Source of the DNA: Adineta vaga
Lineage: Eukaryota; Rotifera
Reading direction: 5' to 3'
Length of the DNA: 64,000 bases
NCBI GenBank assembly: GCA_021613535.1
Contig: CP075493.1
Coordinates: forward strand, 12,462,001 to 12,526,000
Below, one piece after another: positions 1 through 11,134 of the stretch. How positions within the stretch are numbered: the first letter of the stretch is position 1; every line of letters starts with the position of its first letter. The notes beneath the pieces are model-generated. The model made no database searches, was not told where the DNA came from, and was given only the letters and a program-made list of their open reading frames with translations. Both the position numbers and the translations under genes were made by a program.

Positions 1-1211
1 TTTCTATATCATTTAGTATTCGATTTGTATCCATATTAAGTGATGTTATGTTCATAAATCGATGTGGTATCGAATTGAATACTGAACAATGAAGATATTT
101 GATGTGCTGATCACATGAAAATTCAGGTAATGTAGAATCGAGTGGCCAGTTTGTATAAGGATACTTGACGATAGTCGATAGAAAACGTGGTATGGTGAAA
201 ATCTCTCGTGTATCTGAATCGTCGTAGGCAACAAACCAACGTTTTTGCTCGAGCCAAAATATAGAACGAAATGATTGAAGAATCGTTTCTTCCGAAATAT
301 GATGGAATGAATTGAAAAAACGAATTCGAAAATCGAATACAGATAGATTCAAAACAATGGGTTCCCATTGTTGACCATCAACCAGATCATCAGAGCCTTC
401 AGTATTCAATTGGAAATGTTTTAAATTTGGAGTTTTCGACAACAATTCTTTCATTTGTCTCATCAATATTTTTTCGCCTTAATTGAAAAAAAAGGATTAA
501 AATTCGATTGTATGTATTCGACTTACCATAAGTATTCAGTATCAATGTTTTTAGATGAGTCAGTAATGGAATATTATTCGACCAATTTGAGCCAATACCA
601 CAAGTCAGTGTTATATCCAATGTTTGAAGATTCGGTATCATTGTAAATAGAGTTACTAACTGATGACAACTACAATATTTCAGATTCAAGTGATATAAAT
701 CAGGCAATGAAATGTTTAAAAGATGATTGGTATTGTATGCCATCAATCGATTCAACCGAGGAAGTATATTTTTAATGATTATATAAATTTCTTGGTGATA
801 CGGTTCGAATAGATGAGGTAGATCAAGTGATTTTAATTCTTTAAGTTGATGTAATTTGTTTAATTTCTTGAATGTATCACTGTTCATTAAACTCATATCG
901 AATAAACGAAGACGAGTGAATTGATCGATTTTGAAATATGAAAAGAAAAGCTCAGATTGATCTGGTGTATCATCATCATCAGATAATACCAATGAAATAA
1001 TTTGATCTGGTCGTATAAAACGGCACGTAACATCAAAATGGCATTTAAGAACTGATCGAAAATTAACTAAATATCGATCATAACTAATTAGTATTTTATT
1101 AAAATAGTCCGTTACATTGGAAAATGCATAGATGATTTCATGTGCTGAAAGATAAATAAAAATCTCATGAACCAATTCGACAGGCAAACGATCTAGTAAG
1201 CATATTGACAT
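1..1211 (-). CDS. F-box protein, two exons seen, 3' end beyond window
   Basis: Reading leftward, ATG at 1211 opens an F-box (about residues 6-45, starting LLDRLPVELVHEIFIYLS), followed by Leu-rich segments typical of RNI/LRR-like F-box proteins. F-box proteins recruit substrates to SCF ubiquitin ligases through Skp1; the substrate is unknown here. Exon 1 is 1211-527 and ends in a TATG|GTAAGT donor. A 49-nt intron (526-478) ends AATTAAG. Exon 2 resumes in frame (GEKILMRQMKELLSK) and stays open to base 1, so the C-terminus lies outside the window. Joining the exons restores one frame with no stop, so the gene looks intact as far as visible. Family assignment is from sequence pattern only. Confidence 0.75.
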
Positions 1212-1990
1212 GATGTTTTATCTAAAATGAAAACGAAGTTGCCAGTAAAAATATGATATAGTAGATAATGAATCATACCGAATATATTTGCTCTTCTCTC
1301 TTGACGAATGATTCTACATATAGAACACAAAAAACAACGCGGTATGTTTGTCGTTCTGTTTAAACGTCACTGAAAACGTGTTTTTTATTTCTACTATGAT
1401 CAAAGTAATTCAATTCTTTTTCAAACCCAAAAATTTCATTCTGGTTATATAGTTCACGTTGAAAGATTAACCAGCATATATTATATTTACCCCTCTATCT
1501 GTTAATTAGAAACGATATATTATGTTACTTATAATTTAAAATTGCAAAATATTTTTCAATCACGCGGGTAAACAAAATCAACATGAGCAGAAAACTAAGC
1601 TTAATTTCTCTAAATCATATGTAAATACAGCTATTCAAAGTTAATCGATAATAAGTTAATTTGTAATTTCAATCTCACAATATAAGAACACAAACAATAC
1701 TATGCATACTCATCCGATCCGATAGAAAACTACTTGGTCTCTTTTCAAAATATCGATCAACTAAGATCCAGAGTTAACTGGACACGCCTTCGTCGCAACA
1801 CTACAGAGACCGAATTCGAGCAAAAAGATATTAATCGATAAAATTTTAAAAATAATCTCATTTCGTTTTGTAAAATGAGAATGATTTTTGATTGACTTTT
1901 CAATGATCATTTACAATAACATTTAAGTTTCGTATTTTTTCTTATTCTTATCATATAATCACATGCCATTTTCTATACTAATCATTGTAC
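1212..1990. other. Intergenic, no gene seen
   Basis: AT-rich spacer between divergent genes (F-box on minus, DED-NHL on plus), so it should hold both promoters. No convincing ORF, repeat or RNA gene was seen. Confidence 0.5.
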
Positions 1991-3680
1991 ATGGATAATT
2001 CACGTTTGCGTGCAATTCTTCTCAATCTTCAAGATCGTCTTAGTAATGATGATCGAAAACGTCTTCATTTCTATCTCGGAAATGATGTTCCACGAAGAAT
2101 TCGAGATGATCCATCATTGAATGGTACCCTTAGTCTATTGGATTCACTTTTCGATCAAGATAAAATCAATGAGGAAGATTTTACTTATCTTATCAATGCT
2201 TTTCAACAAATTCGTTGTTTTGATGCAGCAAGATTATTAGAGTGTTGTTTTTTGCTTTGGATTTATTCAAATTTTCAAAGATTTTCGTTTCTATTTAGAA
2301 TGTATCAATCATAACCGAAAGAAGGGATTGAATGAATCCATGCAAAGTTTATCATTAATCATGCCACCAATACTTGATCAACTCCTTAACGATGAAGTAG
2401 TAGATGATCAACTAGCTATACAAACGTGTAAGTAAAAATTTTCTCATAATTTGATTTTTATAGTTTTCATTTTAGATCAAAATGTTTCTAATAGTAAAAC
2501 AAATTTTAATGAAAATCATCCATCATTGATTGTTGAAAATGAAAGTAATTTATTTTCGATTGAACAAAAAAGATGATTCTTTCGAAAATATTTTCTATTG
2601 TTTATTTATGTATCTATCATGATTTTAATGATTTTCTTTTTGAATTGGAATTATTTTGAAAATCGTCAATTGAAATCAAATCAAAATGGACTCTTTCAAA
2701 GGATACAAAAGAGTGAAGGAAATTTTAGTCATTTTATTAAAACAATAAAACAACTACAACACAAATTCTCAATAATGAAGAATAAAAGTAAGTGTAATGA
2801 ATTTGGTTTTCAGTCCTGTTTAATCAAAACAATTTTCTCAGTACTTTCCTGTAATGACTATGAATATTTTTTTCATTTGTTAGAATAATTAGTATGAAAT
2901 GGTCTTTTCCTCAAAGAAAGAATACCTTTTGGTATGTTTTTCAGATCTGAAATTCAAACAACATGCAATGATTGTTGCGGGAGGAAATGGAAGAGGGAAA
3001 GAATTAAACCAACTTCATACTCCTCATGGTATCTTTATTGATGAAAAGAAAACAATCTTCATTGCTGATCGAGGAAACTCACGAGTGATTCAATGGTTCG
3101 ATGATCAAAGACAAGAAATTCTCATCGAATATATTGCTTGTTCTCGTTTAACAGTGGATCAATATGGATTTCTTTATGTTTCTGATCACGTAAAGAATGA
3201 AGTGAGACGATGGAAAATTGGTGAAAAAGGAAAAGGAACATTAGTTGCAGGTAGAAATGGGAAGGAAGTCAACTTCATCAACTCAATAGTCCTACTTACA
3301 TATTTGTTGATGAAAATCAATCAATTTATATCTCAGATTCAAACAATCATCGTGTAATGAAGTGGTTGAAAGATGCGAAAGAAGGAATTGTTGTCGCTGG
3401 AGGAAATGGTCAAGGAAATAGCTTAAATCAACTGTCTTTTCCTAGAGGATTCTTTGTTAATTCATGGAATCAAATCTATGTGGCAGATTTGGATAATCGT
3501 CGAATAATGCGATGGTATGAAGGAGATCGAGCGGGTGAGATTATTGTTGGTGAAAATGGAAAACCAAATCAGACAAATGAGTTGAAAACTCCTGAGGGTT
3601 TATCGTTTGATGTAGAAGGAAATCTTTATGTTTCTGATTATTGGAGAAATAAAATTGTTCGATTTGACGTAATATTGTGA
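1991..3680 (+). pseudogene. DED - transmembrane - NHL propeller gene, disrupted
   Basis: ATG 1991 opens a death-effector-like domain (LQDRLSNDDRKRLHFYL; about 80 residues). Introns at 2244-2280 (37 nt) and 2428-2475 keep frame. A TGA at 2574-2576 interrupts the frame, but the same frame then runs on into a strong membrane segment (about 2595-2640, IMILMIFFLNW), a short helical linker, an intron from about 2790 to 2944, and NHL units (IVAGGNG pattern). A second lesion at about 3262-3264 lacks one base relative to the downstream paralogue (4329-6077), shifting frame; the shifted frame continues the propeller to TGA at 3680. About five NHL units remain. Two independent lesions make this a pseudogene unless they are sequencing errors. 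DEDs mediate homotypic death/inflammatory signalling and NHL propellers bind ligand or RNA. Confidence 0.75.
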
Positions 3681-4328
3681 CTGCGATTTTCATTAAAAGA
3701 TTTTAATAAAAGCTTAACAAAAGCAACTGAATTATTTGGATTACGATTATTATGTATATGACACGTTCGATACGTATCGAAACGTTTGTTTAAGGTCAAG
3801 CAAAAAAAACTGTACATTGAAATTCTAACATGGTCGAAACTATAGCAAGAGCAATATAATTTACCATTGTTTATTGGTTCAGCTTATTCCATGTTTTATA
3901 ATTAAACTTATCATATTATTTTCTGAAATAATCCTATTCATATCTACTAGGATGACAGAAATTCTATAAGATTCTATCTCCGCTCCACTAGAGAAAGGTG
4001 CAATTATCTCCGTTTTGATATTCATCTCCTTTGTTCAATTTTTCCCATACATTTATGTATAATAACTCTCAATCCTTCCGATTCTATCGAGAGAAAAACA
4101 TGTGACATAAATTCTTCCAAACTATTTTCTTTTCTTCTTTACTCTTTGCTTAGACAAACAACATCATTAAAGCAATGTGTTTACACTTTATTTACATCAC
4201 AACTCGAAAAAAAAACTCATTTTTTTCTTCCTTTTTTGCGTTTTTCAAATCTAGAATTATTGATACAAACACACAAAATTTACTGGTCTTTTTCAAATAG
4301 CAAATTTTCTCTCAACGAGAATTGATCA
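3681..4328. other. Intergenic, no gene seen
   Basis: Spacer between the two tandem NHL genes. It is AT-rich and presumably contains the promoter of the ART-NHL gene; no coding exon was recognised. Confidence 0.5.
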
Positions 4329-6077
4329 ATGGCTGAAAGAATTATTCCTCAACGTTTTCTTGATGCTGCTGAAGAACCTGATCAGACTCTCACACCAATC
4401 AAAGGATATGAAAAAGCTCCACTTGTTTCACTCAAACAAGCAGTGGAACCAATCAAATCTTTACTTTATGATATCGATGCAATGGTTGCCACCGCATTGA
4501 GAAATTCTAAAAAACCAGCAGATGGATTGACACAAGATGAATCTGCTTCGATTCATTTATATACCATGCAATGGCCTGAACCTCATCTCAGTTTATTTAC
4601 TTTACTGAATAAAAATCTTCGATCGAAAAATCGAAATGTTTTGAAACTATGGTTTCTTTTTCTCAAACTTTTCTTTACAGCTCTATTCAAACTTCCATCG
4701 ACTAAAGGAGTTATTTATCGAGGTGTTCAAGGCAATCTTTTGAATGAATATAATGATGAAGATCATTTTTGGTGGGGAATGAGTTCATGCACTGAAAGTA
4801 TCAATATTATAGAAGGATTTCTTGGAACAAATGAAGATCGAACTATTTTCAATATTGAATGTTTAAATGGAAAATCGATTCGATCTCACTCCTATTTTCA
4901 AGATGAAAATGAGATTCTTCTTCTTCCTGGAAGTTATTTTCAAATTGTTGGAAAACTTAAAGCTGCAAAAAGAGTAACAATTATTCATTTGAGAGAAAAA
5001 ATACCAGAATATGCAACACTCGCCTCGCCTTTTGATAATTCAATGCCAACCATAGAACACTTAACAATTTCATCATCGAATGCAACAGCACTGAAATCAT
5101 CCAGTAGGTTTGTTGTTTAGACTGTGTTAAGAAGAAGAATAAGTTCCACCTAAAGAGAAGATATCTTTTTTTAATCTCTACTTTTAGAAGCAAAATTTCA
5201 ACAACATGGAAAGATTGTTGCAGGAGGAAATGGGGAAGGAACAGAATGCAATCAACTTTCTCGTCCTATTGGAATAATTATTGATGAAAACAAAACGATC
5301 TTTATTGCTGATATGAAAAATCATCGAATTATTCGATGGAAATGTAAAGAAAATAAAGGACAAACCATTGCAGGAGGGAATGGAACAGGAAACAGAATGA
5401 ATCAATTCAATGGACCAGCAGATGTGGTTGTTGATCAACGAAATAACTCACTCATCATTGCTGACAATGGAAATAGACGAGTGACGCGATGGTTTGATAA
5501 TCAGAACCAAGAAGTTCTCATTGACAGTATTGATTGTTCTCGTTTGACAATGGATCAATATGGATTTCTTTATGTTTCTGATTACGTAAAGAACGAAGTG
5601 AGACGATGGAAAATTGGTGAAAAAGGAAAAGGAACATTAGTTGCAGGTGGAAATGGGAAAGGAAATCAACACAATCAACTCTACAATCCGACTCACATCT
5701 TTGTTGATGAAAATCAATCGGTGTATATTTCCGATTGGGGAAATAATCGTGTGATGAAATGGTTGAAAGATGCGAAAGAAGGAGTCGTTGTTGCCGGAGG
5801 AAATAGCGAAATAAGTGAATTGCATCAACGGTTTAAACCTCAAGGATTATTTGTTGATCAATGGAAACAAATCTATGTAGCAGATTTTGCGAATCATCGA
5901 ATAATGCGATGGTGTGAAGGAGATCGAGAAGGTGAGATTGTTGTTGGTGGAAATGGTGAAGGAAATCAGACAAATCAATTGAATACTCCCATGGAAATAT
6001 CATTTGATATGGAAGGAAATCTTTATGTTTGTGATCAACATAATAATCGAGTCCTCCGGTTTGATTTGATATTGTAA
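4329..6077 (+). CDS. ADP-ribosyltransferase (ART) fused to six-bladed NHL propeller
   Basis: Two exons (4329-5103, 5188-6077; 84-nt intron) give 554 residues. The N-terminal ~225 residues match the arginine-type ART fold: R131 in VIYRGVQ, an S-T-S-like element SSCTES at 152-157, and the catalytic E-x-E as E193/E195 in DENEILLLPG. This R-S-ExE set is that of cholera-toxin-like/ecto-ART enzymes, which transfer ADP-ribose from NAD to protein arginine. From about residue 259, six NHL units (KIVAGGN, QTIAGGN, EVLIDSI, TLVAGGN, VVVAGGN, EIVVGGN) form one complete propeller, probably the target-binding part. There is no signal peptide, so it is likely cytosolic. The propeller is closely related to that of the upstream DED gene, indicating tandem duplication with exchange of the N-terminal module. 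No lesion seen. Confidence 0.85.
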
Positions 6078-7843
6078 TAGAAGCATTAATCAAAGAATTC
6101 GATTTTTGTATTTTGGAAATAATATGAAAAGTTTTTTGAACAAAATTTTGTGGAGAATTCATTAAGCAGACGTTTAATCGGATGATAATCAAATAAACAA
6201 ACGAAAGAAGTCAAGAGATATGTCGGATCGTTTCTTGTGAAATAGTGAAATAGTGAGATAGATGAAGAGAAGGAATAATTGTTATATGGCGGAATGTATC
6301 GTCCGCGAATGATATATAAATTTAAATTCTAGAACAATATCATTATTTGCATCGATGTAATGATAAGATTAAATGCACTTAATATGGTTGTTGTTTTTTA
6401 TTAACAAAGTGGATTCTAATTGTTAATTATTAATATTTTTTATATTGAACGGGCAAGTAATATTACACATAAGGTTTCGAAAAGTTCAAGCAAGAATAAT
6501 AAACTTAATTTCTATCCATTACATAAAATAAAAAGTAGTTTTCATGACAAAAAACAATGATTAAGAAAAATTATCAAACGTAAAGAAAAATTGTAGAATA
6601 TTAATTGAAGTTAACAATTTATTGATCTTGATAAGTGACCATCGTCATTGGTTCATTTGTTAATGTTCTATGCTACTAATGAAAAATCTTGAAATTACTT
6701 TATTAATACGATCATAGAGGAGAAAACATTAGAAGAGTATATATACTAATGTGTATAGTTTTAACTCATTTATCAAATCTGAGTCATCGAGTATTACTTA
6801 ACAAAAATCATATTCACTGTATTTACTGGAAGAAGTTCAGCTATTGGGACATCTTCTCATTTCTCCTTGTATTCTAGTTTTACCTTCCGTACCACGTTTA
6901 GTACTCGCTTTTCTACTTGCGGTTGTGTGAAAACAACTGAAGATCTTTGGATTTATCTTGCTGGTTACTTTACCTTTCCAATATTTGTTTTACCTATTCT
7001 CATCTATATAGAAAACAATTCAAAAATTGTCTACACAAAGCAATTACTAGACTAAAATGTCATCATTAATGATCACAGTAGTTTAGAAACTAATTCAAAG
7101 ATCTTGAGGGTGTGGGCGTACATACACATGATAATAGTATGTCACTTACACACCCACCGTCAAGATTATTACTGTATGTGTCTATTATCTAGATATTGAT
7201 GATTAACTTGAATATAAACCATTAAAACATTGTCAAAAATATGTAATTCAATATTATTATCGATGGATTGATATTGATCATTATAGTACATCTATAAGAA
7301 CTAATACAAATATTGTATTTCCAACAAATTCGAAATTTAACTTACAAATATTTTAAATTGGTCATTGAATCATACAAAGTCTAACTGACATGGATTGGAA
7401 TTAGTTAATACGATCTACCAAAAAATAATATCAATATATGTCGTTCAGTTCAACATTTTAAATAACTCGAATTGTACTCATCTTCGTTTAGTATTTTAAA
7501 GATTTTTAGATTCAGATTCAGTCTCGGACTTTTATCTACTTTGTTGATTGTTTTCAGAGAATAGATAAATGGATAGGGATACCTTTTCTTGATCTCCAGC
7601 TTATTGTCTTCACGCACATTCCCCGAATATTGTATCTCAGTTTTTTTCCATTATTCCCTTTTTATGAGTGTCTTTAAATTGATTTCAAAGCATAATATTC
7701 GAACGATGGAATTAGATTTTTCTAGGAATTACTAATCCCGATTTTAATTGGAACCTCATATATATATAAGGTAATATATATGTTCCCGATATTCAAAACC
7801 GATTGTTTATTATTTTTTTTTCTTATTAGGAATAGAAAGAAAT
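6078..7843. other. Intergenic with one telomere-like hairpin
   Basis: No gene is supported. A 62-codon ORF at 6867-7055 has a hydrophobic C-terminal half but no recognisable family, so it is not called. The hairpin at 7101-7166 is listed separately. Confidence 0.45.
7101..7166. repeat. TGTGGG-type hairpin, copy 1
   Basis: G-rich arm ATCTTGAGGGTGTGGGCGTA at 7101-7120 faces a C-rich arm ACACACCCACCGTCAAGAT at 7148-7166. Both ends carry the same ATCTTGA start on opposite strands, so the unit is an imperfect palindrome with a ~27-nt loop. It belongs to the recurring family described in the findings. Confidence 0.7.
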
Positions 7844-9299
7844 ATGATGAAAATTCTTATTTTTCTTGTATCAAATTTACTTTTGTTGACTTCTGGAATT
7901 CCAGTCAGTGTTTATATTCTTTTGTTTTTGATTCTCATGACAAAATTTATTTAGATATCTCCGCCAGTAAAGTATTCCTCATCGTCGACCAATAAGAAGA
8001 ACATTAATCCTGAGGAAATCGGTATTTATTCTATTATCTTTATTATGAACTATATGAAGGTTATATAGAGATGTGTCTGCACCCAGAATATTTTTTAAAA
8101 AATAGACAAAATTAAATGAGTTCTATCATGACGTGACAAGTTTTCGTTATCGAACTTTCTTTTGAAGAAAATTTTCATGTCTTCAAATATTTGAAAAAAA
8201 ACCGAGTGCAATTCTGAAAGAGTTAAATATCTTTGCTATAGGTAATGGTTTTGGTGATGATATGCTGTTTCCTATGCCGCTAAATTCCATGTCGTACCGT
8301 GGTGTTGCCTATAATCAAGTAAATAAGTGGCCTAATGGAATTATTCCCTACGATATATCCGCTATCACAAGTAAGTTTAGATTAAAATTCATAGTCATAA
8401 TAATTAATATCAGCATCTCATGAGGTTCATTCATATAGTTAAATTTCGATTCACTATAATCCAATACAGTAAATTTATCTCTATTTTAGATGCAACAGAT
8501 CGCTTAACGATTGAGAATGCAATGCAACATGTTATGTATGACACCGGTTCTCCTATTGCAAATTCAGTATCACGTAATCGTTGCGTTCATTTTCGACCAC
8601 GGTTAGGTAGTGATACTACTTATCTAACCATTGTGTACGGACAAGGATGCAATGCACACGTAAATAACGATCAAAGATCGACTGATATCTTTAACATGAT
8701 TATTGAATAGGTTGGCTATTACCCTAAATATGCATTAAAATTGACATTACAGAAAGATGCACAAGGAAACTGTTTTACCAATGGTGTTATCCAACATGAA
8801 CTATTGCATGTTCTTGGTGAGTAATATCTTTTAAACTGATTAACTTTTTTTTCTTTCTATGAACAGGCTTTAAACATGAACATTCACGACCTGATCGTGA
8901 TAATTATGTTCAAATCAATTATGCAAATATTGATTCACAATGGGTAATAGACAATAAGCAAGATATAGTCTATTTTCTTGATTTAAACAAAGCGAATACA
9001 TCACTTATCACACATAATCACTAATCTACTGCAATAGAATGAAAATTAAGTCTGATGTGTTTTTTTTCCTTCTATAGCATTATGCCTTCGATAAACAAGT
9101 ATGGGGTACAACAGCAGTTGATTTGAAAACTAATTATGATTATGGCTCAATTATGCACTATGGAAGAGATTATTTCTCCAAAAATGGTTTACCAACAATA
9201 GTTCCCAAACAAGACAACGTTCAAATTGGTAATCGCGAAAAACTTAGTCCTACTGATATCCTTGAAGTACGTCGATTTTACGGATGTCAAGCTTATTGA
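7844..9299 (+). CDS. Astacin-family zinc metalloprotease (M12A), seven exons
   Basis: The signal peptide MMKILIFLVSNLLLLTSG sets the start at 7844. Exons 7844-7903, 7955-8021, 8242-8370, 8490-8659, 8711-8816, 8867-8943 and 9078-9299 join with matching phases into 276 residues. A short pro-region precedes the mature astacin start (WPNGIIPYDIS). The zinc/active-site signature HELLHVLGFKHEHSR (HExxHxxGFxHExxR) and Met-turn SIMHYG are intact, with the active-site motif split across exons 5 and 6. The domain ends FYGCQAY with no EGF or CUB domain, so this is a minimal secreted astacin, about the usual length for the catalytic unit. Astacins cleave extracellular proteins or act as digestive or hatching enzymes. 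An AATAAA lies near 9358. No lesion seen. Confidence 0.92.
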
Positions 9300-9349
9300 G
9301 CCTAACATATACATTAATTACATAACATGATTGTTACTCTAAAAGAATT

Positions 9350-9854
9350 CAAAACGCAATAAATCTACTAATAGAAGTTGAAAATATCTTTCTGCACTTT
9401 CATATTGACCTGCATTTATAAGAGCAATTCTAAGTGTTGTCAATGCCGTTCTTTCTAAGGAACATCTTTGTTGATATTAATTTTCTATCAGTTAAAACTA
9501 ACTCAATACTCCATCTATATCTTCCGAATAAATTGATTTGAAGTTGTAAAATAGGTCCCGTTACAAATACACTTTAATCGCGTATATTAGCAAATGTCTG
9601 TGTTAATCTATGTTGATTATTTATATCCATTTGATAAATAATCGATTGTTTTTCTGGTCTTTGTTCTCAATCACTGGAATATATACTAGCAAGTTCTTTT
9701 GTTACTGTTATTGAAAGAAAATTATTCATAATAAGAAATGATAACCAGTATGTTAATGAAAATTATTAAATTCATTAAAATTAATACATTGACCACGATA
9801 AAAAATATAAACATCTTCTTTTACTAATGTTTCTTGTTGTTCATTATGTAACAT
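9350..9854 (-). pseudogene. ART-TPR gene remnant
   Basis: Read leftward from ATG at about 9854, fragments in shifting frames recall bdelloid ART-TPR proteins: DVYIFYRGQ (ART arginine motif), a TGYHFLL/NNFL stretch followed by Ser/Thr (STS region), GRYRWSIELVLT (strand with the catalytic Glu region), then ALINAGQYESAERYFQ, a clear TPR helix pair. Several stops and frame changes separate these pieces, so it cannot encode a whole protein. It is a second ART lineage in the window, distinct from the intact ART-NHL gene at 4329-6077. Confidence 0.55.
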
Positions 9855-10058
9855 GATCGTTCGATGTACTTTCTTTCTCTCTTGCAATTATACAGACGTA
9901 TATGTCCATCATTCATCTCATCACTCTCTAGTTTGTTTTTCGCGTCGGACGGCCGCTTCAAATACATATATAAAGAATGAGTGTACATCACTTGTGCTGT
10001 ACACATCGACGTTTTCGTCTATTAGTTAATACAAGCAAACTACGACTGAATTTCCAAT

Positions 10059-10454
10059 ATGAAATTAATCATCATCGTCACAATTGTTCTTCTTGGTTAT
10101 GTTGCTTTTAGCGAAGGTAAATTCGAAATATATTCCTGAAGAAAACTTCATACGAAAATTACTTTCTTTAGCACTTCAATGTTTTTCACATGATCTATGC
10201 ATAAGACATTGTCCACGATTAAACAGCACGGTTATAACGTGTGCTTCTGACGAAGATAAATGTTATAAAAGCGCACTTGTATCTGGTGTTATTCGCGGCT
10301 GTGGTAAAGATCGATGCCAATTTCAAGTTTGTTTTACATTGTGGTTCGATTAAAACCATAAATAAATATATTTCATTTGTTATAGGATGGTCTCGCTTCA
10401 AAAATGGCTGATATTTGCTGTGCAGAGGATTTTTGTAACGGAACGTTTGATTGA
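10059..10454 (+). CDS. Secreted Ly6/uPAR-like (three-finger) ten-cysteine protein, GPI tail cut off by TGA
   Basis: Exons 10059-10116, 10172-10326 and 10386-10454 join in phase. A signal peptide (MKLIIIVTIVLLGYVAFS) precedes a ~75-residue domain with ten cysteines ending CCAEDFCN, the CCxxDxCN close of the Ly6/three-finger fold. The frame stops at TGA 10452-10454, but directly continues after it into PLSTILVIVAAFLFARM and a second TGA at about 10513, which has the form of a GPI-anchor signal. The present reading is therefore a soluble secreted form of what was probably a GPI-anchored surface protein. Ly6 proteins act as receptor modulators or adhesion molecules; no partner can be inferred here. 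Confidence 0.7.
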
Positions 10455-10686
10455 GAAACACCACTGAGCACTATTCTCGTCATTGTTGCTGCTTTTCTTT
10501 TTGCTCGTATGTGAATGTAGCTAATAATCTATCTTATAAGTGTTAATTTTTGTCATTCATCATGTCTTGAATTGTGTTTTTTGGTAATAGTTAATAAAAC
10601 AATAAAAGAAGTTATATAATTTCAATCACGGAAGTATAGTATTTTTATAGTCCAATGCAAGTTTTATCTTTTCTTTCTGCGATATA

Positions 10687-10748
10687 ATCTCGAGGGTGGG
10701 TGTGGGAGGCCTTTTCTCTTTTATCCATCATCCCTACTCACGCCCATA
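10687..10748. repeat. TGTGGG-type hairpin, copy 2
   Basis: G arm ATCTCGAGGGTGGGTGTGGG at 10687-10706; degenerate C arm CTACTCACGCCCATAC at about 10733-10748. The C-arm side touches the truncated inverted copy of the NYN gene start. Confidence 0.6.
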
Positions 10749-10769
10749 CTCTCTGTATTTCGTACATTT

Positions 10770-10918
10770 TGTTCAAGACACTGACGTATCATGATCGAAA
10801 AAGTAGACATTTCCAAGGGTTCTCTGTAAAATATGTAAACCGTTCGATCTATACATACTAAAAGAAGCACTATATGAGTAATTGTCGAGGCTGCTGTAAT
10901 ATCATATTTCATGTGTCT
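10770..10918 (-). repeat. Inverted, truncated copy of the NYN gene 5' region
   Basis: Read on the minus strand this segment carries the same upstream block (CAGCCTCGACAATTACTCAT) and start region (MSTFSIMIRQCLEQN from ATG at 10810) as the NYN gene at 11040-11180 on the plus strand (MSTFSILTRRCLELS). It has diverged and ends after about 20 codons close to the hairpin at 10687-10748. The two promoters now point away from each other. Confidence 0.75.
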
Positions 10919-11134
10919 CTGTAACGGTGTGATATCTAATATGTTATTATACAAACAGAAAGAAAGAAAAATATTTAAGATAAACTGACAGACAGAACGA
11001 TACATTTAATTATTTTCCATCGTTGCGCAATGACAGTGACACATGTAATATTACATCAGCCTCGACAATTACTCATATATAATGTTTTTTTAATATATAT
11101 ATAAATCTACATATTGTACAGTGAATCCTTCAAA

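Noticed and set aside
6867-7055. 62-codon hydrophobic ORF as a small membrane protein
   Set aside because: No homologous pattern, no splice context and no conservation evidence.
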